In this document: piece after piece, positions 52,402-61,050 of the stretch
Position numbering within the stretch: position 1 is the stretch's first letter
Layout of the letters: each line of letters opens with the position of its first letter
Source: Isoptericola halotolerans
Lineage (GTDB): Bacteria; Actinomycetota; Actinomycetes; Actinomycetales; Cellulomonadaceae
Assembly: GCF_003003075.1 (NCBI RefSeq)
Contig: NZ_PVTX01000006.1
Span: 207,289 to 271,288, forward strand
Length of the DNA stretch: 64,000 bases
Reading direction: 5' to 3'
Program-made: the position numbers and the translations under genes
The notes under the pieces: generated by a model
The model's input: only the letters and a program-made list of their open reading frames with translations
Told to the model about the DNA's origin: nothing
Databases searched by the model: none

Positions 52402-53373
52402 ATGACCGTCTCACGACCGCAGGTGTCCGTCGTCGTCCCCGCGCGGGACGCCGCCGGGCACCTGCCCGACGCCCTGGGGAGCCTGCAGCGCCAGGACCTC
52501 GACCTGTGCGAGCTGGAGGTCGTCGTCGTCGACGACGGGTCCACCGACGACACCCTCGCGGTGCTGGAGGAGGCCTCGTCCCGGCTCCCGGCGCTGCGCT
52601 GGGTCCACCACCGCACCCCCCAGGGGGTGTCGGCGGCACGCAACCGGGGCGTCCGCGAGGCGCGGGGCCGCTGGGTCACGTTCCTGGACCCGGACGACTG
52701 GTACTTCCCCGGCCACCTGGCCGCGATGCTCGACGCCGCCGAACGGTACGACGTCGACTTCCTCGTGTGCGACCAGGTGCAGGCCTACGGTCATGAGCGT
52801 CGCCGGGTGCGGGCACCCGAGCCCCGGCGCCACGTGCCGCTCGACCCGCGCACGGGGATCATGCCCACCTCGCGGTCGACCATGGTCAACTACGTGCAGG
52901 TGTCGTCCCGGTTCCTCTCCCGACGGGTGGTCGACGACGGCCTGGCCGTGTTCGACGAGCACCTGCCGACGGCGGAGGACCGGGAGTGGGCCTGGCGCCT
53001 GCTCCTCGGCACCCACCGGTACGCCGTGGTGGACGCACCCGGCTACGTGTACCGACGGGCCGTGACGGGATCGCTCACCGACGTCGGGGACGCCCGCCAG
53101 CTCGGCTTCCTCGAGGCCTACGACACGGTGCTCGAACGCCTGCGCCGGGACGGCCTGGACGAGTACGAGCCCAAGGTGCTGCGCGACGTCCTCGCGGTGC
53201 TCCACCACCACGTCTCGCGGCGCAGCGCCTACCCCGCCGACGTCTGGGACGCGATGACCGCCCGGGCTCGGCAGACGGTGGGGCGGTTCGACAAGCAGGT
53301 CGTCGCCCGGCAGGTCGCCGCGCTCGGACCCGAGCGGGTGCGCGCCGTCCGCAAGCAGGGGGTGCCGTTGTGA
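52402..53373 (+). CDS. Family 2 glycosyltransferase
   Basis: A 323-residue GT-A enzyme: VSVVVPARDAAGHLPDALGS, EVVVVDDGSTDDTL, GVSAARNRGVREARGRWVTF, FLDPDDWYFPGHL (DxD) and LPTAEDREWAWRLL as the acceptor-side ED motif. The C-terminal 90 residues are helical. It overlaps the polysialyltransferase-like gene by GTGA. In related loci such enzymes elongate or prime the nonulosonate polymer; the exact linkage is unknown. Confidence 0.9.
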   Translation: MTVSRPQVSVVVPARDAAGHLPDALGSLQRQDLDLCELEVVVVDDGSTDDTLAVLEEASSRLPALRWVHHRTPQGVSAARNRGVREARGRWVTFLDPDDWYFPGHLAAMLDAAERYDVDFLVCDQVQAYGHERRRVRAPEPRRHVPLDPRTGIMPTSRSTMVNYVQVSSRFLSRRVVDDGLAVFDEHLPTAEDREWAWRLLLGTHRYAVVDAPGYVYRRAVTGSLTDVGDARQLGFLEAYDTVLERLRRDGLDEYEPKVLRDVLAVLHHHVSRRSAYPADVWDAMTARARQTVGRFDKQVVARQVAALGPERVRAVRKQGVPL

Positions 53374-54839
53374 GCGACGTGACCACGCAGGTCGTGACGG
53401 CCTCCACGCTGTTCGGTGCGGCCACGGTCGCCGCGGCCTGGGACGCGGGCGTGCTGCCCCGGCGGGAGCGGACCGTCCTGGTGGTGCAGCACAACGTGCC
53501 GGCACCCGAGTGCTCCGACCCCTTCACCGCCGGCCCGGCCTTCGCGGCGCTCGCCGACCGGTTCGACGACGTCGTCGCCTGGAACGACGTCGTGACGCCG
53601 TTCCACCCCAAGGAGTGGAAGCCGCGACCCGCGGACGCACCGCTGTGGGAGCGCCTCCTGCGCGAGCGGTGGGAGCTCGGCGCCGGTCCGCTCGAGATCG
53701 TCGGGGAGTCCGTGGCCACGCCCCCGACCGGTGCGCTGGTCGCGATCTTCGCCTCGGCCGCCGTCACCGTGTACGCCGACGGCCTGATGGTGTACGGCCC
53801 GACCCGGTTCGACCTGCGGCACGAGGTCGGCGGGAGGATCGAGCGGCTGCTCCACCTCGACCTGCTGCCGGGGGTGCGGCCGACGCTGCTCGCCGAGTGG
53901 GACGTCCCCGGCGTCGTCGTGCCGGGCGAGTCGTTCCGCAAGATCGTCGGTGCGCTCACCGAGCACGCCGTCGCGGCGGACGTCGCCCGCGCCGAGCGCG
54001 AGGGCCCGACGAACGGCCACTCCGCCGTCGTGCCGCGCACGCTCGCCGAGCGGCTGCCCGACGCCGGCTCGTACGCCCTGCTGCTGGGTCAGTACATGGC
54101 GGCGATCGGCCTCCTCACCGAGGCCGAGGAGGCCGCGCTGCACCGCCGGATGGTCCAGGTCGCCGCCGACCGCGGGTTCACCCGGGTGCTGCTCAAGCCG
54201 CACCCGTCGGCACCCCGCCAGGGCACCGCCGAGCTGGTCGAGCACGCTCGGTCCCTCGGCGTCGAGCTGGAGGTGGCCCCGGCGGCGGTGCTGGCCGAGT
54301 CCCTGTACGGCGAGTCGGTGCCCGGCCTCGTCGTGTCGTGCTTCTCGACGGCGCTCGCCACGGCGGGCGCCCTCTACGACGTGCCGACCCAGAACGTCGG
54401 TACCCGCATGCTGCTCGAGCGCCTCGAGCCGTACCCGAACTCCAACCGGGTCCCCGCCGTCGCGATCGACGCGCTCGGCCGACCCGGCGGGCGGTGGGCG
54501 GACCCCGCGGCGATGCAGCGGCTGGTCCGCGCCGTCTCCTACTGCCAGCAGCCGCAGCTCCTGGCGCGGTTCCGCGACGAGACGGCCGACCTGCTGCGCG
54601 AGCTGGACGACACCAGCCTGCGGCTGTGGTTCCGCCGCAAGCGGCTCACCGCGCTGGGGCTGCCGGGCGGGCTGCCCGTGCCGCGCTGGCGCTCGCCGCG
54701 GGTCGTCGCGATGGCGGACGCCGTGGACCGGCGCCTCCTGGGCGGCCGGCTGCGACGGCTCGTGCGACGGCGGTACGCCGGGGCGGGCGACGACCTGCGG
54801 GCCGCTGTCGCCGCCGTGAAGGGCGAGATGGATGGCTGA
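53370..54839 (+). CDS. Polysialyltransferase-family (PF07388-like) glycosyltransferase
   Basis: A 489-residue GT-B protein, GTG start. It begins VVTASTLFGAATVAAAWDAG, typical of actinobacterial polysialyltransferase-like proteins. Motifs shared with bacterial polySia synthases are visible: YADGLMVYG (D-G), LLKPHPSAPRQG (K-P-H-P) and LVVSCFSTALATAGAL (S-T). These enzymes use CMP-sialic acid, which links the gene to the NeuA/NeuB frame 1 kb upstream. It overlaps both neighbours, by 4 bp before and 8 bp after. Confidence 0.8.
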   Translation: MSDVTTQVVTASTLFGAATVAAAWDAGVLPRRERTVLVVQHNVPAPECSDPFTAGPAFAALADRFDDVVAWNDVVTPFHPKEWKPRPADAPLWERLLRERWELGAGPLEIVGESVATPPTGALVAIFASAAVTVYADGLMVYGPTRFDLRHEVGGRIERLLHLDLLPGVRPTLLAEWDVPGVVVPGESFRKIVGALTEHAVAADVARAEREGPTNGHSAVVPRTLAERLPDAGSYALLLGQYMAAIGLLTEAEEAALHRRMVQVAADRGFTRVLLKPHPSAPRQGTAELVEHARSLGVELEVAPAAVLAESLYGESVPGLVVSCFSTALATAGALYDVPTQNVGTRMLLERLEPYPNSNRVPAVAIDALGRPGGRWADPAAMQRLVRAVSYCQQPQLLARFRDETADLLRELDDTSLRLWFRRKRLTALGLPGGLPVPRWRSPRVVAMADAVDRRLLGGRLRRLVRRRYAGAGDDLRAAVAAVKGEMDG

Positions 54840-55917
54840 ACCCGACGAGAAAGTCCTGCTGCGGGCCGCCGAGGACCTGTCGCCCACGTGCGGCGTGACC
54901 GTCGTCGCGTGCGTCCGGGACGAGGAGGCCTACCTCGCCGCGGCCGTCCGGTCGGTGCTGCGGCAGGACCACGACGGCGACCTGCGTCTCGTGCTCGCCG
55001 TCGGCCCCTCGCACGACGCCACGGCCGCGATCGCCGCCGGGCTCGCCGCGGAGGACGACCGCATCACCGTGGTGGACAACCCGACGGGGTCGCGCTCGAT
55101 CGGCCTGAACCTGGCGATCGAGCACGGCACCGGCGCCGACGACTCGTCCGACCACCCCGTCGTCGTGCGGGTCGACGGCCACACCGAGCTGCCGTCGGAC
55201 TACGTGCGGCGCTGCATCGAGCTCCTGCGGTCCACCGGTGCGGTGGGTGTGGGCGGGGTGATGACCCCCGTGGGTGAGGGCACGGTCCAGGAGGCGGCGG
55301 CGCGGGCGATGAGCCACCCGGCCGGTATCGGCCCGGCGTCGTTCCACACGGGCGGCCGCGCCGGTCCGGCGGAGACCGTCTACCTCGGCGCGTTCCGGCG
55401 GGCCGCGGTGCAAGCCGTGGGCGGCTACGACCCGACCCTCTTCCGGGCGGAGGACTGGGACCTCTGCCTGCGCCTGCGCCGGGCGGGTGGCCTGCTGTGG
55501 TTCGACCCCTCGCTGGTGGTGGAGTACCGCCCGCGGCGCACGCTGGGAGCGGTGGCGAAGCAGTTCTGGCGCACGGGCATGTGGCGGCGCGAGGTCGTGC
55601 GGCGGGACCCCTCCACGGCGGGCCTGCGCTACCTGGCCCCACCGGTGCTCGTCCTGTTCCTCGGCCTGTCGCTGCTGCTGGTGGCGTGCGGCGCCGCCGT
55701 CGGCTCGGCCGTGGTGGTGGGCGCGGGTGTCGCGCTACCGGCGGCCTACCTGCTGGGCGTGCTGGTCGCGGCCGGTCACGCGGCGTCGCGCCGACCGGTG
55801 CTGCGCCGCCGGGCGGCGCTGGTGCTGCCCGTGGTGCTCGTGGTCATGCACGTGTGCTGGGGCTCCGGGTTCGTGCGCGGCCTGACGGCCAGGGCGGCCG
55901 CCGACCACCGCGCCTGA
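54832..55917 (+). CDS. Membrane-anchored family 2 glycosyltransferase (ExoA-like)
   Basis: A 361-residue GT2. The catalytic domain (about 15-240) has VTVVACVRDEEAYLAAAVRS, NPTGSRSIGLNLAIEHG, VVVRVDGHTELPSDYVRR (D-x-H in the DxD place) and FRAEDWDLCLRLRRAGG. Three membrane helices at about 262-340 follow, as in ExoA-type transferases. It overlaps the polysialyltransferase-like gene by 8 bp, so the operon runs neu frame, GT2, polyST, GT2. The stop is 3 bp from the convergent DUF6716 gene stop. Confidence 0.9.
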   Translation: MAEPDEKVLLRAAEDLSPTCGVTVVACVRDEEAYLAAAVRSVLRQDHDGDLRLVLAVGPSHDATAAIAAGLAAEDDRITVVDNPTGSRSIGLNLAIEHGTGADDSSDHPVVVRVDGHTELPSDYVRRCIELLRSTGAVGVGGVMTPVGEGTVQEAAARAMSHPAGIGPASFHTGGRAGPAETVYLGAFRRAAVQAVGGYDPTLFRAEDWDLCLRLRRAGGLLWFDPSLVVEYRPRRTLGAVAKQFWRTGMWRREVVRRDPSTAGLRYLAPPVLVLFLGLSLLLVACGAAVGSAVVVGAGVALPAAYLLGVLVAAGHAASRRPVLRRRAALVLPVVLVVMHVCWGSGFVRGLTARAAADHRA

Positions 55918-55920
55918 CCC

Positions 55921-57117
55921 TCAGCGGGTGAGCCGGGCGGAGAGCGTCACGGGCAGCGCCGAGCGCGTCGTCGACCACAGGTACCGCGGCCACGACCAGG
56001 GCACGACGGCGGTCCGCGGCTCGAGCGTGCCGGCCCGGGCCCGCTCGGCGAGCGCGCGCACCGCCGGGCCCAGCTCGTCACCGCGGTGCAGGTAGCCGGC
56101 CTCGCACCAGCCGGGCTCGGGCGTGGGGCCGCCGGCGCGCAGGATCGCCGCGACCTCGTCCAGCGCGGCCAGGCAGCCGGAGCCGACGTAGGCCTCGTTG
56201 AGCTGCTCGGGCCCCACCCCGAAGTCGGTGAGGAAGACCGTCGGCAGCCCGCGCGCGAGCGACTCCAGCCCGGCCGTCGAGCTCACGGTGAGCAGGGCGG
56301 TGCCCGGGGTGAGGTGGTCGGACATCGGGCCGACGGCGAAGCCCACCTCGCCGCCCGACCGCCCCAGCCGCTGGTGCTCGGCCGTCCACAGGGCGTCGAG
56401 CGGGTAGGGCTCGTTGTGCGTCTGCCGCTCGCCCGTGCGGGCCCGCAGCTTGACCGTGACCTCGAAGCCGTCGTCGGCGAGGCGTGCCAGGCCGTCGAGC
56501 AGCCGGACCCGTTCGTCGCGGGTGGTCGGCACCTTCGCCTGGGCCGCCAGGACCACGCGGTGCGGGGCGTCGGGCCGCGGGGCGTGGTCGGTGGGCGCGC
56601 TCGGCACGTCGAGGAACGGCAGCCGCGACAGCAGGACCAGCGGGGCGGCGCCGTGCCGGGCGAACGCGGTCCGGTAGGGCTCGGCCTCGTGGCGGCCGTG
56701 CACCACGAAGGCGTCGGCCCACCGCCGCCACCCGGTGCCGTGCTGCGTGGCAGGCAGCGCCATGCCGGGCAGCCCCGTGACCAGTGCCGGACGCCGTCCG
56801 GAGCGCGTGGCCCGCTGCACCCGCCGCGCCACGAGCTCGGCGACGGGCCCCGTCGCGGCGACGAGCACCACGTCCGGCCGGCGTGCCCTGACGAGCCGCG
56901 CGAGCGCGCCCGGCGACAGCACCGGGGGAACCGGCAGCCCGGTGCTGGCGACCGCCGCCGCCGACTGCTCGGGCGTCGGTGCCAGGGGAGACCGGACCAC
57001 GACCGCCGCCGGTTCGAGGGCCGGGGTGCCGCCGTCGTCCCGGAGCCGGGCCAGGCTCCACGCCGCCCACTTGAGGTAGGAGTCGGAGTCGGCGACCGCG
57101 AGGACACGCACCGTCAT
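55921..57117 (-). CDS. DUF6716-type putative glycosyltransferase
   Basis: A 398-residue GT-B-like protein: VRVLAVADSDSYLKWAAWSL at the start, VLVAATGPVAELVARRV, ALVTGLPGMALPATQHG in the N-half, VVLAAQAKVPTTRDERV and LTVSSTAGLESLARGLPTVF in the C-half. It matches the DUF6716 putative glycosyltransferases that accompany polysialyltransferase-like genes in Actinobacteria. The ATG overlaps the upstream gene stop (ATGA), so the two minus-strand genes form an operon facing the neu operon. Confidence 0.78.
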   Translation of the reverse strand: MTVRVLAVADSDSYLKWAAWSLARLRDDGGTPALEPAAVVVRSPLAPTPEQSAAAVASTGLPVPPVLSPGALARLVRARRPDVVLVAATGPVAELVARRVQRATRSGRRPALVTGLPGMALPATQHGTGWRRWADAFVVHGRHEAEPYRTAFARHGAAPLVLLSRLPFLDVPSAPTDHAPRPDAPHRVVLAAQAKVPTTRDERVRLLDGLARLADDGFEVTVKLRARTGERQTHNEPYPLDALWTAEHQRLGRSGGEVGFAVGPMSDHLTPGTALLTVSSTAGLESLARGLPTVFLTDFGVGPEQLNEAYVGSGCLAALDEVAAILRAGGPTPEPGWCEAGYLHRGDELGPAVRALAERARAGTLEPRTAVVPWSWPRYLWSTTRSALPVTLSARLTR

Positions 57118-58169
57118 GCGACGGGGCTGGTGCGCCGCCCCGGCCGGCCGGCCGGCCGGGCCGGGCGCTCGGCGGAGCGTCCGGCGTCGGCCGCCCGCGC
57201 GAGGCCCGCAGCGACGCTGAGGTGCTCGCGCAGGGCAGGGGTCGCCCGCGGCGTCCACCAGGAGTCGGGCACGTCCTGCGGCAGCACGGCGACGCCGCGC
57301 GGCGTGAGGAGGCGGGTGAGGGTCACCGCGGACGTGGACGGCAGGGAGACGACCCGCTGGTCGGTGCCGAGCCGGCGCAGCCGGATCTCCACCGGGGCGC
57401 CCGGGACGTCGACCCGGACCCCGGGCAGCCGCTCGAAGAGCGCGGTGACCAGCGCGTCGTGGCGGCGGTGCGGGATGTAGCGGACCGGCCCGTCGGCGGC
57501 GAGACCCGCCAGCCAGGCGGCGTACTGGTCGGCGTGCACCAGCCGGTCGGCGACGAGCCCGGAGCCGACCACCACGGTCGGCTCCTCGATCGCGGGCGGT
57601 GCGCCGGCGTCGGACCGTGAAGCCAGCCATCCGAAGGAGTGCTCGACGACCTCGACGCCGAGCGCGGTGAGCCCCGCGGTGAGACCGTCGTCCAGGGGCA
57701 GCATGGTGCACACCGTCAGCCGGCCGGCCCGCGCGAGGCGGCGCAGCCGCCGCGTGGTGACCGCGCCGAGTGTGTAGCGCAGGGGGCCCGTCGGGGTGGA
57801 CAGCCGGACCATCGGTTCGGCCTCCACGAGCCGCCGGGCCATGTCGAGCGTCGCCAGGCCGTCGTCGACGACCACGATGCGACCCGGGGCGGTGCCGCGC
57901 GCCAGGGCGGTCTGGAAGACGCCGGAGAAGGGGTCGCCGACCAGGTGCACGGGGTCGCCGCCGAGCGTCCGGCTCACGGGCCCCACGGTGACGTCGAGAC
58001 CGTCGGGCAGGCCGAGGTCCCGGACGGCGCCGACGGCGGTGGCGAGGGTCGGGACGTCGGAGCGGGCCACGATCCGGGCCTGCGTCGCGGCGGGCGGCGT
58101 GACGTGCCCGGCCGCGTACGCCTCGACGGCGCACAGCAGCTGCAGCGGGGACTCGACCAGTGCGCTCAC
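57114..58169 (-). CDS. GT52/polysialyltransferase-like glycosyltransferase
   Basis: A 351-residue protein, GTG start. The opening ALVESPLQLLCAVEAYAAG is the signature of GT52 and related sialyltransferase-like families. It continues with VVVDDGLATLDMARRL (D-D-G motif), YIPHRRHDALVTALFE in place of the usual H-P, and RVVSLPSTSAVTLTRLL (S-T). The C-terminal 25 residues are Arg/Pro-rich. It is the second candidate nonulosonic acid transferase of the locus. The GTG at 58169 is chosen because the family starts directly with this motif. Confidence 0.75.
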   Translation of the reverse strand: MSALVESPLQLLCAVEAYAAGHVTPPAATQARIVARSDVPTLATAVGAVRDLGLPDGLDVTVGPVSRTLGGDPVHLVGDPFSGVFQTALARGTAPGRIVVVDDGLATLDMARRLVEAEPMVRLSTPTGPLRYTLGAVTTRRLRRLARAGRLTVCTMLPLDDGLTAGLTALGVEVVEHSFGWLASRSDAGAPPAIEEPTVVVGSGLVADRLVHADQYAAWLAGLAADGPVRYIPHRRHDALVTALFERLPGVRVDVPGAPVEIRLRRLGTDQRVVSLPSTSAVTLTRLLTPRGVAVLPQDVPDSWWTPRATPALREHLSVAAGLARAADAGRSAERPARPAGRPGRRTSPVA

Positions 58170-58269
58170 CCGGCCAGGGAAGCACGCAGGGGCGACGGCG
58201 TGGTGGCCGGCGGGTTGAGCCCGGATGAACACCCGGGTCGCGTTCGTGCTGCCCTGCCCGGCCCGCCAC

Positions 58270-58275
58270 TACGAT
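58270..58275 (+). promoter_or_regulatory. -10 box for the GT4/TagF operon
   Basis: TACGAT ends 6 nt before GTG 58282 and lies downstream of the alternative ATG 58225, which it therefore argues against. Confidence 0.5.
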
Positions 58276-58281
58276 GGTGCG

Positions 58282-59769
58282 GTGCCCAGAACCTCCGGAC
58301 GCCGCACGGACGCCCCGTTCCCGCAGGGAAGCTACGCCGCCGCCACCTGGTCGATCCCGTCCGACTACGGCGGCATGACGTCGGCGCTGCTGCGCCGCTC
58401 ACGAACCTTCGTCGAGGAGGCAGGGGTCCCGGTCCAGATCCTGACCTTCTCCGCCACCCTCGACGTCGAGGCGATGCAGACCACGCTCCTCGAGCGTGGC
58501 GAGCTGGTCCCGGGGGTCACGCTGCACAACGTGTGGGAGGACATCCGCGCGCTGCCCGACGAGCGGGTCGCGCCCCAGCCGGGCGCCGTCGCGACCGTCC
58601 GCACGCAAGGAGCCCCCGGCGAGCTCGTGCGGGTCGAGGAGGACGACGACGGCAGCTCCCTGCGCGAGCTGCACTTCCGTCGGGACGGCACGCTGGCGGC
58701 CGTCGACGAGCGACGCCTCTCCGGGCGGCGGGTCACCCTGTACACCCGCGACGGGCGCGAGGGCCGCTCGTGGAGCTCGGTCTGGGCGGTGTACCGCAAG
58801 TGGATCGACCACGTGCTCGCGGACGAGCCCGCGTACGTGGTGGTCGACAGCAAGTCCTTGACGAAGTTCTTCGCCGCGCTCCGGCGACCGGGCATCTACA
58901 CGGCCCACCTCGTGCACGGTGCCCACCTGACCGCTGGGGCGACCGATCCGCACGGTCCGCTCTCCCGGACACGTGTGCCCCTCGTGCAGCACGTCGACGA
59001 CTACGACGCGGTCGTGTTCCTCACCGAGGGGCAGCGACGCGACGTCCTGGACCGCGTGGGCGAGCGCGACAACACGTTCGTGGTGCCCAACAGCACCGAC
59101 CTGCCGTCGCACACCACGACGGCGCGGCCCGACCGGCTCCGGGGAGCGATGCTGGCCAGCCTGAACGGGCGCAAGCGCGTGCCGCACGCCATCCGAGGCG
59201 TGCAGCGAGCGGCGGCCCGGACCGGCCTGGACGTCACGCTCGACGTGTACGGCGACGGGCCCGATCGTGACAAGCTGACGCGGCTCGCCAAGAAGGTGCC
59301 CGGCGTGACGATGCACGGCTACGTCCGCGGCGCGGCCGACCGGCTCGCCGACGCGTCGTTCCTGCTGCTCACCAGCCGCGCAGAAGGGCTCCCGCTCGTC
59401 TTCGCCGAGGCGATGGCGCGGGGCTGCGTGCCGATCGCCTACGACATCCGGTACGGCCCGGCGGACATCATCACCGACGGCGTGGACGGGTTCCTCGTGC
59501 CGCAGGGGGACATCGACGCCCTGGCCGCGACGATCGAGCGGTTCGTCACGCTCGACGACGCCGCCATGGAGAGCATGCGGCGTGCTGCGATGGACACGGC
59601 GCAGAAATACTCCGCCCCGGCGGTCGTGTCGCAGTGGGCCGGCGTCTTCGCCGACATCGAGCGTCGCCGCCCCCGGCCGGCGTCGGCGCCCGCCGCGACG
59701 TCGTCGCCGGACGCCGACCGCAGCCTGGTCCGGCGGGTGGCCGGTATGCTGCGGCGCGCCCCCCGCTGA
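58282..59769 (+). CDS. Family 4 glycosyltransferase with TagE/GtfA-like beta insert
   Basis: A 495-residue retaining GT-B enzyme. The N-half has IPSDYGGMTSALLRRSRTFV and a beta insert (about 120-165, RELHFRRDGTLAAVDERRLS) as in poly(glycerol-phosphate) alpha-glucosyltransferases. The C-half has LDVYGDGPDRDKLTRLA and LLTSRAEGLPLVFAEAMARG (E-x7-E type). It is related to the protein at 32778-34331. GTG 58282 was chosen on the -10 box; ATG 58225 would add 19 residues. The glycerophosphotransferase-like gene starts 18 bp after its stop. Confidence 0.88.
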   Translation: MPRTSGRRTDAPFPQGSYAAATWSIPSDYGGMTSALLRRSRTFVEEAGVPVQILTFSATLDVEAMQTTLLERGELVPGVTLHNVWEDIRALPDERVAPQPGAVATVRTQGAPGELVRVEEDDDGSSLRELHFRRDGTLAAVDERRLSGRRVTLYTRDGREGRSWSSVWAVYRKWIDHVLADEPAYVVVDSKSLTKFFAALRRPGIYTAHLVHGAHLTAGATDPHGPLSRTRVPLVQHVDDYDAVVFLTEGQRRDVLDRVGERDNTFVVPNSTDLPSHTTTARPDRLRGAMLASLNGRKRVPHAIRGVQRAAARTGLDVTLDVYGDGPDRDKLTRLAKKVPGVTMHGYVRGAADRLADASFLLLTSRAEGLPLVFAEAMARGCVPIAYDIRYGPADIITDGVDGFLVPQGDIDALAATIERFVTLDDAAMESMRRAAMDTAQKYSAPAVVSQWAGVFADIERRRPRPASAPAATSSPDADRSLVRRVAGMLRRAPR

Positions 59770-59787
59770 GCCGACCTCAGGAGTCCC

Positions 59788-61050
59788 ATGCCCGCCACCC
59801 CTCGTGGTGCCACGTTCCGACGGCGCGTCAGGTCCGCCGGCGGCCGGATCATCCGCCGGTTCGGCCTGCTGCCCGCCGGTACCCCTGACGGTCGTGGTGA
59901 GGACGCGGCGCTGCTCGGCACGTCGTGGCCCTACGAGGTGCTCGTGTACTTCGCTGACACCCCGGAGGCGCTCTACCAGCTCGAGCAGTGGTACGAGGCG
60001 CTGCGCGCGCTGGACGCCGCGCATCCCGTCGTCGTCGTGACGCGGGACTCGCGCACCGCGGCCGCGGTGCGCCGGGACTCCGGGCTGGCCGTCCGCACGG
60101 TGGCGCACTACACGACGCTCGACGACGTCCTGGGCCGCTCCACGACCAGGCTGGCGCTGTACGTGAACCACAACCCCGAGAACTTCACCTGCCTGCGGTT
60201 CGGGAGCATGGTGCACGCGTCGCTCATGCACGGCGACAGCGACAAGGTCGTCACCGTGTCGAACCAGACGAAGGCCTACGACTTCTCGTTCGTCGCGGGC
60301 CAGGCCGCCGTGGAACGGATGGCGCGGTTCAGCACCCTGTACGACGCCCACGCCCGCTGTGTGCCGGTCGGGCGGCCCCAGCTCGACGCTCAGCTACGGC
60401 TCCGGGCGGAGACCCGACGAGGCCCGGTGCCGACGGTCCTCTACGCGCCGACGTGGGAGGGCGGCCAGCCGTCCGCCGAGTACGGCACCGTGGCCTCGCA
60501 CGGCCTGCGGCTGGTCCGTACCCTCGTCGAGTCGGGCCGCTACCGCGTGCTGTACCGGCCGCACCCGCTGACCGGGGTGCGCGACGCCGCGTACGGCGAC
60601 GCCGACGCAGCGATCCGGGAGTTCCTGGACGGCGCGGAGGCGCCGGCGGGCGGGAGCCCGCACGCGACCGACACCCACCGCGACGTCGGGCCGGCGTTCG
60701 CGGCCGCAGACCTGCTCGTGTGCGACGTCTCCGGCGTCGCGATGGACTGGCTCGCGACGGGCGCGCCGATCGTGGTCACCCGGCCCGCCGGCGCGGCCGT
60801 GATCGCCGCCAGCCCCCTGCTCGACCTGGCCCCGGCGTTGCCCGTGGCAGGGCTTGCGGGGGCCCTCGATCTCGTCGACCGAGAGCTCCGTGAGGACCCG
60901 GGTCGTGACGAACGGCTCCGGCTGCGCGAGCACTACCTCGGGGACACCGCTCCCGGCGCGGCGACGCGGCGGTTCGTGACGGCCTGCGAGGACCTCATGA
61001 CCGTCCGGGACCGTGAGGTCGCTCGCATCGGGCGCGAGCTCAGTCGCTGA
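59788..61050 (+). CDS. CDP-glycerol glycerophosphotransferase-like (TagB/TagF) protein
   Basis: A 420-residue protein of the TagB/TagF fold. The N-half includes YVNHNPENFTCLRFGSMVHA and HGDSDKVVTVSNQTKAYDF. The C-half carries VLYAPTWEGGQPS, YRVLYRPHPLTGVRD and DLLVCDVSGVAMDWLATGAP, the conserved nucleotide-phosphate-binding parts. TagF polymerises glycerol phosphate from CDP-glycerol. No CDP-glycerol synthase is in view, so another CDP-polyol is possible. AGGAG lies 5 bp before the ATG. It ends tail to tail with its paralogue, overlapping by 11 bp. Confidence 0.88.
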   Translation: MPATPRGATFRRRVRSAGGRIIRRFGLLPAGTPDGRGEDAALLGTSWPYEVLVYFADTPEALYQLEQWYEALRALDAAHPVVVVTRDSRTAAAVRRDSGLAVRTVAHYTTLDDVLGRSTTRLALYVNHNPENFTCLRFGSMVHASLMHGDSDKVVTVSNQTKAYDFSFVAGQAAVERMARFSTLYDAHARCVPVGRPQLDAQLRLRAETRRGPVPTVLYAPTWEGGQPSAEYGTVASHGLRLVRTLVESGRYRVLYRPHPLTGVRDAAYGDADAAIREFLDGAEAPAGGSPHATDTHRDVGPAFAAADLLVCDVSGVAMDWLATGAPIVVTRPAGAAVIAASPLLDLAPALPVAGLAGALDLVDRELREDPGRDERLRLREHYLGDTAPGAATRRFVTACEDLMTVRDREVARIGRELSR

